This document shows positions 19,838-27,641 of a stretch of DNA of 64,000 bases, in pieces. Position 1 is the stretch's first letter; each line of letters begins with the position of its first letter. Below the pieces are notes generated by a model. That model was not told where the DNA came from. It saw nothing but the letters and a program-made list of their open reading frames with translations, and searched no databases. The stretch comes from Providencia rettgeri (GTDB lineage Bacteria; Pseudomonadota; Gammaproteobacteria; Enterobacterales; Enterobacteriaceae). The stretch lies in the NCBI RefSeq assembly GCF_023205015.1, contig NZ_CP096258.1:496001-560000 (forward strand). The letters are read 5' to 3'. Position numbers and translations under genes: made by a program.

Positions 19838-20160
19838 ATACTCGTCATACTTCAAGCTGCATGGGTGTTGACTGCACTCAGCCAGCCGAATCACATACTT
19901 ATGTATGCTCATCGGCCTGTCTTCGTTTGTCGCCTACATGCAACTTGAATTATTTAGAGTACATACGCGTCACGATTCAAGCTGCATGGGTGTTGACTGC
20001 ACTCAGCCAGCCGAATCACATACTTATGTATGCTCATCGGTCTGTCTTCGTTTGTCGCCTACATGCAACTTGAATTATTTAGAGTACATACGCGTCACGA
20101 TTCAAGCTGCATAGGGTTTGACTGCGTTCAGCCAGTCGAGTCACATGCTTATTCAAGCTA
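19838..20160. repeat. Tandem ERIC-like repeats (two full, one truncated)
   Basis: The unit starting 'ttcaagctgcat' occurs at 19851, 19976 and 20101, an exact 125-bp period. The first two copies are almost identical; the third diverges and is cut short near 20152. Each full unit carries the central TCACATACTTATGTATGCTC palindrome and the 'gcaacttgaattatttagagta' end seen in ERIC elements. ORFs called inside are artefacts of the repeat. Confidence 0.85.
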
Positions 20161-20226
20161 GAGTACAAAGGTTTATGTTAGACTGGGCGCGCAATGCGCC
20201 CAATTTAATGATGAAAGTTTAACGCC

Positions 20227-20682
20227 ATGAATGAAACCGAGCTTTACCAATACGCCTTGTTTATGCTTTCCCGCCGTGATTATGGGAAAGCTGAGCTATT
20301 TGCACGTATGAAACGGCGTATGTATGAGAAAAATGACGGCATTATCGATGAGTCTTTAATTGAATTGGTGCTTGAAAGGCTAAGTGAGCAACATTTTCTT
20401 GATGATGACCGTGTTGCTGGGCTATTAATGCAAGGTTATCTGCGCAAGGGATATGGGCCATTGCGGATAAAACAAGAAATGCGACAGAAAGGTTTCACTG
20501 AAACGGTTGTGGAAAAACATTTTGCCACTATAGATGTAGATTGGTTTGAAAAGGCCGCACTGGTACGTAGTAAGAAATTTGGGGATAATATTCCTAAAGA
20601 TTTTAAAGAAAAAAGTAAGCAAATTCGTTATTTACAATATCGCGGTTTTTTTGGTGATATGATTTATGAGTTATTTAGTTAA
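20227..20682 (+). CDS. recX: RecX-family regulatory protein
   Basis: 151 residues, close to the usual RecX length. The sequence has the RecX three-helix repeat layout: an N-terminal 'YQYALFMLSRRDYGKAELFARM' helix pair, the central 'VLERLSEQHFLDDDRVA' and 'YLRKGYGPLRIKQEMRQKG' motif, and a C-terminal 'RYLQYRGFFGDMIYELF'. RecX binds RecA and inhibits filament formation and recombinase activity. In many enterobacteria recX follows recA directly; here no recA is adjacent, and ERIC-like repeats lie upstream. An alternative is a RecX paralogue with a different target. Confidence 0.82.
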   Translation: MNETELYQYALFMLSRRDYGKAELFARMKRRMYEKNDGIIDESLIELVLERLSEQHFLDDDRVAGLLMQGYLRKGYGPLRIKQEMRQKGFTETVVEKHFATIDVDWFEKAALVRSKKFGDNIPKDFKEKSKQIRYLQYRGFFGDMIYELFS

Positions 20683-20933
20683 TCAATTTCCCTCCTTAAT
20701 GTGAAAAACATGGCATAGCTAAACTAAGCTGATCTTCCTATTCTTTATTAATATATGGAGATATCGGCTGTAAACTGCTGCCTAAAAGAGATTTTTTATT
20801 TATTCCTCTTGTGTTTTAACGTATTTCTATATTAAAAATCATCTGTTGATATGATCATAGTCAGTGAATTTTGCTTAATGATTAGGCAGAGTGATTTTTT
20901 ATAATTACAAAATAAGACAGGCAGGAGAAATAC

Positions 20934-22292
20934 ATGATTGAGCTCTTAATCGGCGTTATTGTCGCCATTGGAGTTGGGCGTTATATCATAAAAGGGTATT
21001 CCGCAACGGGTGTGCTAATGACAGGGGGTATTTTACTTCTGATCATTACTGCGATTATGGGTAAAAGTATTTTACCAGGTTCTGTTCCGACGACGGGGTG
21101 GCGCGTAACAGATATTCTGGAATACATAAAATTCCTATTAATGAGCCGAGGTGGCGACCTTGGCATGATGATCATGGTGTTATGTGGGTTTGCATCTTAT
21201 ATGACTCACATTGGGGCAAATGATGTTGTGGTGAAAATCGCTTCTAAGCCATTAAAAATGATCAACTCCCCTTATTTGTTGATGGTTGCCGCTTATATTG
21301 TGGCATGCTTGATGTCGTTAGCGGTTTCCTCTGCGACAGGCCTTGGTGTATTACTGATGGCGACGTTATTCCCTGTCATGGTGAATGTTGGGATCAGTCG
21401 TGGTGCAGCAGCGGCAATTTGTGCATCGCCAGCGGCAATTATTTTAGCGCCAACATCCGGTGACGTTATTTTGGCGGCAAAAGCGGCTGAAATGCCATTA
21501 ATTGATTTTGCGTTTAAAACGACCTTACCGATTTCTATCGCGGCAATTGTGGCAATGTCAATCGCACACTTCTTCTGGCAACGTTATTTAGACAGAAAAG
21601 AGAACGTCAAAACAGAAATGTTAGACGTCAATGAAATCAAAACACACGCACCTGCTTTCTACGCTATCTTACCTTTTACGCCAATTATCGGTGTTTTAGT
21701 GTTTGATGGTAAATGGGCGCCTGAATTGCATATCGTTACGATTATTGTTGGCTGCATTATTTTAGCTGCAGTCATTGAGTTTTTACGCAGTTTTAGCGCG
21801 AAACACGTCTATGGTGGCTTAGAAGTTTGTTATAGAGGAATGGCTGATGCATTTGCAACGGTTGTGATGTTGTTAGTCGCCGCTGGGGTCTTTGCGCAGG
21901 GTTTAAGCACCATTGGTTTCATCAAAGGGCTAATTGACCTCGCACAATCATTTGGTTCAGGTGCAATTGTGATGATGATTGCGCTGGTCGTGATTACGAT
22001 GTTAGCCGCGATGACAACGGGCTCGGGAAATGCACCGTTCTATGCGTTTGTTGAGCTAATCCCTCATTTAGCAAAACAAATGGGCGTCAATCCTGCTTAT
22101 TTAGTGATCCCAATGTTGCAAGCCTCTAATTTAGGGCGGACTTTATCGCCTGTATCAGGGGTTGTCGTAGCTGTATCTGGTATGGCAAAAATCTCTCCTT
22201 TTGAAGTGGTGAAAAGAACGTCAATTCCAGTATTAGTTGGATTGGTTGTGGTGGTGATTGCGACAGAAATATTAGTTCCAGTCTACCTATAA
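20934..22292 (+). CDS. dcuC: Anaerobic C4-dicarboxylate transporter DcuC
   Basis: 452 residues, about 12 hydrophobic segments, of the DcuC family. Recognisable stretches include 'MLCGFASYMTHIGAND'-type and 'SSATGLGVLLMATLFPVMV', plus 'SPAAIILAPTSGDVILAA' and 'AAMTTGSGNAPFYAF'. DcuC works in the inner membrane as a succinate efflux or fumarate/succinate exchange carrier during anaerobic growth. A good AGGAG lies ahead of the start. The promoter region has an imperfect FNR-like TTGAT-ATG-ATCA, which lacks the right spacing. A strong terminator follows. Confidence 0.88.
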   Translation: MIELLIGVIVAIGVGRYIIKGYSATGVLMTGGILLLIITAIMGKSILPGSVPTTGWRVTDILEYIKFLLMSRGGDLGMMIMVLCGFASYMTHIGANDVVVKIASKPLKMINSPYLLMVAAYIVACLMSLAVSSATGLGVLLMATLFPVMVNVGISRGAAAAICASPAAIILAPTSGDVILAAKAAEMPLIDFAFKTTLPISIAAIVAMSIAHFFWQRYLDRKENVKTEMLDVNEIKTHAPAFYAILPFTPIIGVLVFDGKWAPELHIVTIIVGCIILAAVIEFLRSFSAKHVYGGLEVCYRGMADAFATVVMLLVAAGVFAQGLSTIGFIKGLIDLAQSFGSGAIVMMIALVVITMLAAMTTGSGNAPFYAFVELIPHLAKQMGVNPAYLVIPMLQASNLGRTLSPVSGVVVAVSGMAKISPFEVVKRTSIPVLVGLVVVVIATEILVPVYL

Positions 22293-22310
22293 AACTTCAG
22301 TTTTTCAGGT

Positions 22311-22347
22311 AAAAAAATGGCTGAGCAAATGGCTCAGCCATTTTTCA
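22311..22347 (+). terminator. Intrinsic terminator of dcuC
   Basis: AATGGCTGAGC aaat GGCTCAGCCATT followed by TTT, about 25 nt after the dcuC stop codon. Confidence 0.9.
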
Positions 22348-22568
22348 AATTAAAAATTAAATACTTTATATCTAAAATTTACTTTTTTAATTAATTGCAA
22401 AATTATTTATTCACAGAATAATTACGTGGTATTTATTTTTTTTACGTTATTAACGAGATCTACACCAAAAAGTTGAAAAAAATAGCGTGATTAAATTAGG
22501 CACTGTTGATTATTTAATGCAAAATCTGCACATCTTATTTTAATAACGTTAATGATGAAGAACACAAG

Positions 22569-23828
22569 ATGAGCACAATTGAAAAAACAGTAGATACAGC
22601 AGATAAACCTGTTAGTAAGTGGACCTATAAGGATTTTACTTGGGTACTTTCTTTATTCGGTACCGCCGTAGGGGCAGGAGTTCTATTCCTGCCAATTAAA
22701 GCGGGTGCAGGGGGGTTTTGGCCATTAGTAATATTAGCAATAATTGCAACACCAATGATTTGGTTAGCCCATAAAGGGTTAGCACGCTTTGTTTTATCTT
22801 CAAAAAATCCAAATGCGGATATTACAGATACGGTAGAAGAGCACTTTGGTAAAGTAGGCGCAAATATTATAACGTTTGCTTATTTCTTTGCTATTTACCC
22901 TATCGTATTGATTTATGGTGTAGGTATCACAAATACCGTTGATTCATTCTTGGTAAATCAACTCGAAATAGAGCCGCTGCCACGATGGTTACTGTCTGGG
23001 GTGCTGATTGCAGCAATGACTGCAGGGGTGGTATTTGGTCGTGAGCTTATGCTAAGGCTTACCTCTCTAATGGTTTACCCTCTGGTATTCATTTTATTAG
23101 CTTTATCATTGTATTTAATTCCTGAATGGAATACGTCAATGCTAGAGGTGGCTCCTGATTGGAGTGCAATGCCTGTGATTGTTTGGATGGCGATCCCACT
23201 AATCGTATTCTCATTTAACCATAGCCCAATTATCAGCCAATTTACTAAAGACCAACGTCAGCAGTTTGGTAATAATGCGATTGTGAAAACAGATATGATT
23301 ACGGGTGGTGCAGCATTAATGCTGACAGGCTTTGTGATGTTTTTCGTTTTCTCTGTGGTCTTATCACTAAGCCCTGCAGAGCTTGCCGTTGCGAAAGAAC
23401 AGAATATTAGTGTGCTATCACATATCGCGAATATTAACCCATCGCCAATCTTGTCTTATTTAGGGCCGATAGTTGCTTTTGCTGCGATTGTATCGAGTTA
23501 TTTTGGTCACTTCTTAGGGGCTCACGAAGGCTTAGTTGGGTTAATTAAGTCCCGTTCTTCTTTCTCTGTGAAGAAAATTCAAACGGCTTCCATGTTATTT
23601 ATTGTGATTACAACGTGGATTGTGACTATTCGTAACCCGAGTATTTTAGGCATGATTGAAACGATGGGGGCACCAATGATTGCCGCTATTCTGTTTATTC
23701 TACCTGTCGTGTCGATGAATATTGTTCCTGCGATGAAGAAGTTCAGCACGTCAAAGCCTGCTCAAATCTTCACCTTTATTTGTGGGCTGGCCTCTATTAC
23801 TTCAGTTATTTATGGTGCATTTTCATAA
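22569..23828 (+). CDS. sdaC: SdaC-like serine/threonine transporter (HAAAP family)
   Basis: 419 residues with about 11 membrane segments. It aligns by eye with E. coli SdaC along its length: 'GTAVGAGVLFLPIKAGAGG', 'ITDTVEEHFG', 'FAYFFAIYPIVLIYGVGITN', 'MAIPLIVFSFNHSPIIS' and 'NPSILGMIETMGAPMIAAIL'. The family consists of proton-coupled aromatic/hydroxy amino acid permeases; serine is the likeliest substrate, threonine possible. Single-gene unit with its own terminator; no deaminase gene is adjacent, unlike the sdaCB pair of E. coli. Confidence 0.8.
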   Translation: MSTIEKTVDTADKPVSKWTYKDFTWVLSLFGTAVGAGVLFLPIKAGAGGFWPLVILAIIATPMIWLAHKGLARFVLSSKNPNADITDTVEEHFGKVGANIITFAYFFAIYPIVLIYGVGITNTVDSFLVNQLEIEPLPRWLLSGVLIAAMTAGVVFGRELMLRLTSLMVYPLVFILLALSLYLIPEWNTSMLEVAPDWSAMPVIVWMAIPLIVFSFNHSPIISQFTKDQRQQFGNNAIVKTDMITGGAALMLTGFVMFFVFSVVLSLSPAELAVAKEQNISVLSHIANINPSPILSYLGPIVAFAAIVSSYFGHFLGAHEGLVGLIKSRSSFSVKKIQTASMLFIVITTWIVTIRNPSILGMIETMGAPMIAAILFILPVVSMNIVPAMKKFSTSKPAQIFTFICGLASITSVIYGAFS

Positions 23829-23850
23829 AAACAAATAAAACTTTATAAGC

Positions 23851-23889
23851 AGAAAAGCCATGGCCTGTAAGGGTTGTGGCTTTTTTTAT
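23851..23889 (+). terminator. Intrinsic terminator after the sdaC-like gene
   Basis: AAAAGCCA ... TGGCTTTTTTT hairpin with a GC-containing loop, 25 nt after the stop codon. Confidence 0.75.
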
Positions 23890-24114
23890 ATCAATATGAA
23901 ATAGGTTATAAGGATAGATATTAATGTAACTAATTTTTAATCTGAATAGCGTGATAATCACCCTCACCACATCTATCAATGTGAAATAATTTCAAGTGCA
24001 AGTAGTTGCTCGATGTAGCGGCTTAGGTAATATCTAAGGTTATCACAGCATCATAATAACGTAATCACTACCTCTGGCTGTATTTATTCCAGTGTGTCGT
24101 AACAAGGATAACGA

Positions 24115-25389
24115 ATGAAATTAGAAACATTATCGATTCACGCCGGTTACTCTCCTGACCCTACCACTAAGTCCGTTGCCGTGCCAATCTACCAAACCAC
24201 CTCTTATGCTTTTGATGACACTCAGCACGGTGCCGACCTCTTCGATTTAAAAGTTGCGGGTAATATTTACACGCGAATTATGAACCCAACGAATGATGTT
24301 CTAGAGCAACGAGTAGCTGCGCTTGAAGGTGGTGTCGCTGGCTTGGCCGTTGCTTCTGGTATGGCAGCAATTACTTATGCGATCCAAACCATCGCACAAG
24401 CAGGGGACAACATTGTTTCTGTTGCTAAATTGTATGGTGGAACTTATAACTTATTAGCTCATGCTCTACCGCGCTTAGGCATTGAAACGCGTTTTGCGGA
24501 GCATGATGACTTAGCTGCACTTGAAGCGCTGATTGATAACAAGACTCGAGCCATATTCTGCGAGTCAATTTCAAACCCGGCTGGCTTTATTGTTGATATT
24601 GCTGCACTGGCTGAAGTTGCGCACCGCCATGGCGTGCCTTTGATTGTCGATAATACCGTGGCAACCCCTTATTTATGCCGTCCATTTGAACATGGGGCGG
24701 ATATTGTGGTTCATTCATTGACCAAATATATCGGTGGGCATGGAACATCACTTGGCGGAATGGTTATTGATTCAGGTAAGTTCCCATGGACAGATTACCC
24801 AGATCGTTTTTCATTATTGATAGAACCAGATGTGGCTTATCATGGCGTAAGTTATACCGAACATTTTGGCGCAGCGGCCTTTATTGCGCGTTGCCGAGTT
24901 GCACCATTGCGCGGAACGGGGGCTGCATTATCACCGTTTAACGCATTCTTGATTTTACAAGGTTTAGAAACCCTCGCGCTAAGAATGGATAGACATACCG
25001 AAAATGCGCTAAAAGTGGCGAACTACCTCGAAAATCATCCACAAGTAGAGTGGGTGAAATATGCAGGTCTACCGAGTAACCCTGAACATGGTCTGGCGCA
25101 AAAGTATATGAATGGCAAGCCAGCAAGTATTATGTCGTTTGGTATTAAAGGTGGCCAAGAAGCTGGGGCGCGCTTTATTGATGCTTTGAAACTGATTGTG
25201 CGGTTGGTGAATATTGGTGATGCTAAATCTCTTGCCTGCCACCCTGCGTCAACGACACATCGTCAGCTTAATGATGCAGAGTTAGCGCAGGCAGGAGTTT
25301 CTCGGGATATGATCCGCTTATCAATTGGCATAGAACATATTGATGATATTCTAGCAGACCTTGAACAGGCGTTAGCTGCTGCCAAATAG
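24115..25389 (+). CDS. metY: O-acetylhomoserine aminocarboxypropyltransferase (sulfhydrylase)
   Basis: 424 residues, PLP-dependent Cys/Met-metabolism family. The PLP lysine lies in 'VHSLTKYIGGHGTSLGG', and the family's 'TLSIHAG' N terminus, 'YTRIMNPTNDVLEQRVAALEGG' and 'SLACHPASTTH' motifs are all present. Length and motifs fit O-acetylhomoserine sulfhydrylase, which makes homocysteine from O-acetylhomoserine and sulfide; cystathionine gamma-synthase is shorter. This gives a direct-sulfhydrylation route alongside or instead of MetAB/C. No MetJ box was recognised upstream. AAGGA Shine-Dalgarno precedes the ATG; a hairpin follows. Confidence 0.88.
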   Translation: MKLETLSIHAGYSPDPTTKSVAVPIYQTTSYAFDDTQHGADLFDLKVAGNIYTRIMNPTNDVLEQRVAALEGGVAGLAVASGMAAITYAIQTIAQAGDNIVSVAKLYGGTYNLLAHALPRLGIETRFAEHDDLAALEALIDNKTRAIFCESISNPAGFIVDIAALAEVAHRHGVPLIVDNTVATPYLCRPFEHGADIVVHSLTKYIGGHGTSLGGMVIDSGKFPWTDYPDRFSLLIEPDVAYHGVSYTEHFGAAAFIARCRVAPLRGTGAALSPFNAFLILQGLETLALRMDRHTENALKVANYLENHPQVEWVKYAGLPSNPEHGLAQKYMNGKPASIMSFGIKGGQEAGARFIDALKLIVRLVNIGDAKSLACHPASTTHRQLNDAELAQAGVSRDMIRLSIGIEHIDDILADLEQALAAAK

Positions 25390-25409
25390 TTTTACGTTGT
25401 ATGAATAAT

Positions 25410-25444
25410 AACCGGTTATGGTGAATGCCCTGACCGGTTTTTGT
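25410..25444 (+). terminator. Intrinsic terminator of metY
   Basis: AACCGG ... CCGGTT with an 18-nt loop followed by TTTG, 20 nt after the stop codon. Confidence 0.65.
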
Positions 25445-25644
25445 TTATAAACTGCCGTACACTTTTTTGTATTAATGATTAATATTAAGAACGAATTAAA
25501 TTTTCACCTTATTTTTAAAGACTGAACTATTCTTTAAACACTCAGTCTTATCATTTGATTCTTATCTCTTTTTGTATATGAATTGTAGTATTCATTTATT
25601 GATTGTTTATAAACAGCGACCTTTCTATCAATTAACGTTCGATT

Positions 25645-25678
25645 TGTTTAAATGAGGTTTAATTGCCATAACGATAAT
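25645..25678 (+). promoter_or_regulatory. PhoP box and -10 element upstream of arnT
   Basis: TGTTTA-AATGA-GGTTTA at 25645-25661 fits the PhoP direct-repeat consensus (T/G)GTTTA-N5-(T/G)GTTTA exactly. A GATAAT -10-like hexamer starts 11 nt later (25673-25678), the spacing expected for promoters where PhoP replaces the -35. It lies about 75-105 bp ahead of arnT. The function is inferred from sequence and spacing. Confidence 0.7.
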
Positions 25679-25751
25679 AGCTAAATAAAAGAGTGTGTTT
25701 GTTCAAACGAAAAAATTATTAAATATCAATAACAAGAATGGTTGAGATGAA

Positions 25752-27398
25752 ATGATTATGGCAAACAATAAAGTTGCCTACCTAAAATGGTGTCTGTTAT
25801 TTGGTTTTGTTCTAGTAACCTATTTTTTACCGTTAAACGGTAGGTTATTGTGGCAACCGGATGAACTACGGTATGCAGAAATTAGTCGGGAATTGATTAT
25901 TAGTTATAATTGGAGCGTTCCTGAGCTTTTAGATATCCGTTATTTTGAGAAACCTATTTTTGGTTATTGGGTCGGGGCTATTTTCCAAATGTTATTTGGT
26001 GAAAATAACATTTCGGTTCGCCTTGGCGTAGTATTTAGCACATTAATCAGTGGGCTATTTGTTTATCTCAGTGCCAAAATGGCTTGGAAAAACTCACGGC
26101 TCGCTTTCAATGCCGTGTTTATTTACCTTTCCATGTTGATGGTTTTTACTATCGGCACCTACAATATTCTTGACCCCATCGTGACAGCCTTTATCACTAT
26201 GGTGATTTTCTTTTTCCAGTGGGGGTTAACGACAAAATACTTCTCTCATAAATTACTCGCTTTCATCATGATGGGAGTCGCCTGTGGGCTAGGGGTATTA
26301 ACAAAAGGTTTTCTCGTTTTAGTGCTGCCAGTACTTGTTTGTTCCGTTGCCGCTATTTACTTTAAGCAATTCAAAGAAGTATTTGTTTTCTCGTTTGTTT
26401 CACTGTTCACTGCTTTTGTTGTGTGCTTACCTTGGGCTTTCGTTATTGCCAGTCGTGAACCTGATTTCTGGAATTATTTCTTCTGGGTTGAGCATATTCA
26501 ACGTTTTATGGCAAATAATGCGCAAAATAAATCCCCATTTTGGTTTTATATTCCTATTTTGCTCGCCGCGGTATTACCTTGGCTAGGTTACCTTTTTGGT
26601 GCGCTGCGCCATGCATGGCAACAAAAAGGGTTACATATTTATTTTCTATTGTGGTTTATTGTGCCATTTGTTTTCTTCAGTATTACCAAAGGTAAATTAC
26701 TGACCTATATTTTGCCTTGTATTGCACCTATTGCAGTTCTTATGGCCGCCTACATTGAAAAAATACTTGCTGAGAAAAAAACACGGCCTATCCGTTTGAA
26801 TGCATTGATTAACACACTGATAGGTGGCGTTATTGCTGGGGGAATTATTGCTTCTGCTTATTACCCTAAACTGAGCGTGTTTCAGGCCGATGAAAGTGGA
26901 AAGTTATGGTTAGCCGCAGGCGCGTTTATTTTTTGGTTATTGGTTGCTTTAGTCTCTTTAAAACAACGGTTTTGGTATTTAGCTGCAATGTGTACGGTGG
27001 GTATTAGCTTAACTGTAGGTCATATTATCCCATCGCGTATTGCCAGTAATAATACGCCACAAGAGGTGATTGCGAAATATCATCACCAATTAGCGGATAA
27101 AACCGTATTGTTAACCAATAATGTCGGGTTAGGCACTACATTGGCATGGGTACTTAAACGCAGTGATATCACGATGCTTCACCAAACTGGGGAGCTAGGT
27201 TACGGGCTAAAATACCCAGATGCCGCTAATCGGTTTTATAGCTTAAAGCAGCTACCTGATTTATTAAAAAATTATCATTATAAAGATGTGGCGGTGGTCG
27301 TAGAAAATTCTCAGCGTGAATTGTTGGATGCATTACCGGGCAACCCAATTATTATTCGGGAAGGTAATCTTGTTTTAGCCTTTTATGAAGGCCAATAG
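25752..27398 (+). CDS. arnT: Lipid A 4-amino-4-deoxy-L-arabinose transferase ArnT
   Basis: 548 residues, GT83-type integral membrane glycosyltransferase with about 12 membrane segments and a C-terminal periplasmic domain. Diagnostic segments match E. coli ArnT: 'LLWQPDELRYAEISRELI', 'RYFEKPIFGYW', 'GTYNILDP', 'TKGFLVLVLPVL' and 'NYFFWVEHIQRF'. It transfers L-Ara4N from undecaprenyl phosphate to lipid A on the periplasmic face, lowering the charge and giving polymyxin resistance. It is a single-gene unit here, away from arnBCADEF genes, with a consensus PhoP box upstream. The second Met (25758) is an equally possible start. Confidence 0.9.
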   Translation: MIMANNKVAYLKWCLLFGFVLVTYFLPLNGRLLWQPDELRYAEISRELIISYNWSVPELLDIRYFEKPIFGYWVGAIFQMLFGENNISVRLGVVFSTLISGLFVYLSAKMAWKNSRLAFNAVFIYLSMLMVFTIGTYNILDPIVTAFITMVIFFFQWGLTTKYFSHKLLAFIMMGVACGLGVLTKGFLVLVLPVLVCSVAAIYFKQFKEVFVFSFVSLFTAFVVCLPWAFVIASREPDFWNYFFWVEHIQRFMANNAQNKSPFWFYIPILLAAVLPWLGYLFGALRHAWQQKGLHIYFLLWFIVPFVFFSITKGKLLTYILPCIAPIAVLMAAYIEKILAEKKTRPIRLNALINTLIGGVIAGGIIASAYYPKLSVFQADESGKLWLAAGAFIFWLLVALVSLKQRFWYLAAMCTVGISLTVGHIIPSRIASNNTPQEVIAKYHHQLADKTVLLTNNVGLGTTLAWVLKRSDITMLHQTGELGYGLKYPDAANRFYSLKQLPDLLKNYHYKDVAVVVENSQRELLDALPGNPIIIREGNLVLAFYEGQ

Positions 27399-27424
27399 GG
27401 ACAGTACGTTAGGATATTCTTGAT

Positions 27425-27460
27425 AATAGCCGCCAAACCTAAAATGGTTTGGCGGCTATT
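27425..27460. terminator. Long bidirectional hairpin between arnT and the efflux operon
   Basis: AATAGCCGCCAAACC taaaat GGTTTGGCGGCTATT, a 15-bp perfect stem. It lies 26 nt after the arnT stop and 4 nt from the end of the small minus-strand ORF at 27465, so it can end both convergent units. It lacks a long T-run. Confidence 0.75.
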
Positions 27461-27464
27461 CACA

Positions 27465-27641
27465 TTAGCGCGTAGGCTTATTTAAAGTGCTCGAGTTCGG
27501 CGCTGAATAGGATTTTCCCAGAGTTGCGGGGAGACCATGATAAATTAATAGCATGGCCATGCTATTGCTCATCGTATTCACTTCCACTTCGTTGACTGTA
27601 CGGTTGTTACGTTGATGACGGCTAGTTAACGTACTTCTCAT
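27465..27641 (-). CDS. Small ORF coupled to the RND pump gene by an ATGA overlap
   Basis: 58 codons. Its ATG overlaps the TGA of the RND permease gene as ATGA, the classic arrangement for translational coupling, and the reading frame ends 4 nt before the 15-bp hairpin that closes the operon. The product is Asn/Ser/Arg-rich at the N terminus ('RSTLTSRHQRNNRTVNEVEV') with a short mildly hydrophobic centre (SMAMLLIYH); it is not an obvious membrane helix, so an AcrZ-like role is uncertain. It could be chance, but position argues for expression. Confidence 0.4.
   Translation of the reverse strand: MRSTLTSRHQRNNRTVNEVEVNTMSNSMAMLLIYHGLPATLGKSYSAPNSSTLNKPTR

Noticed and set aside
19861..20114. Overlapping 69-70-codon ORFs
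   Set aside because: They lie wholly within tandem ERIC-like repeats and have no ribosome binding site.
20846..20858. FNR-like site ahead of dcuC (TTGAT-ATG-ATCA)
   Set aside because: The spacer is 3 nt, not the 4 nt of a proper FNR site.
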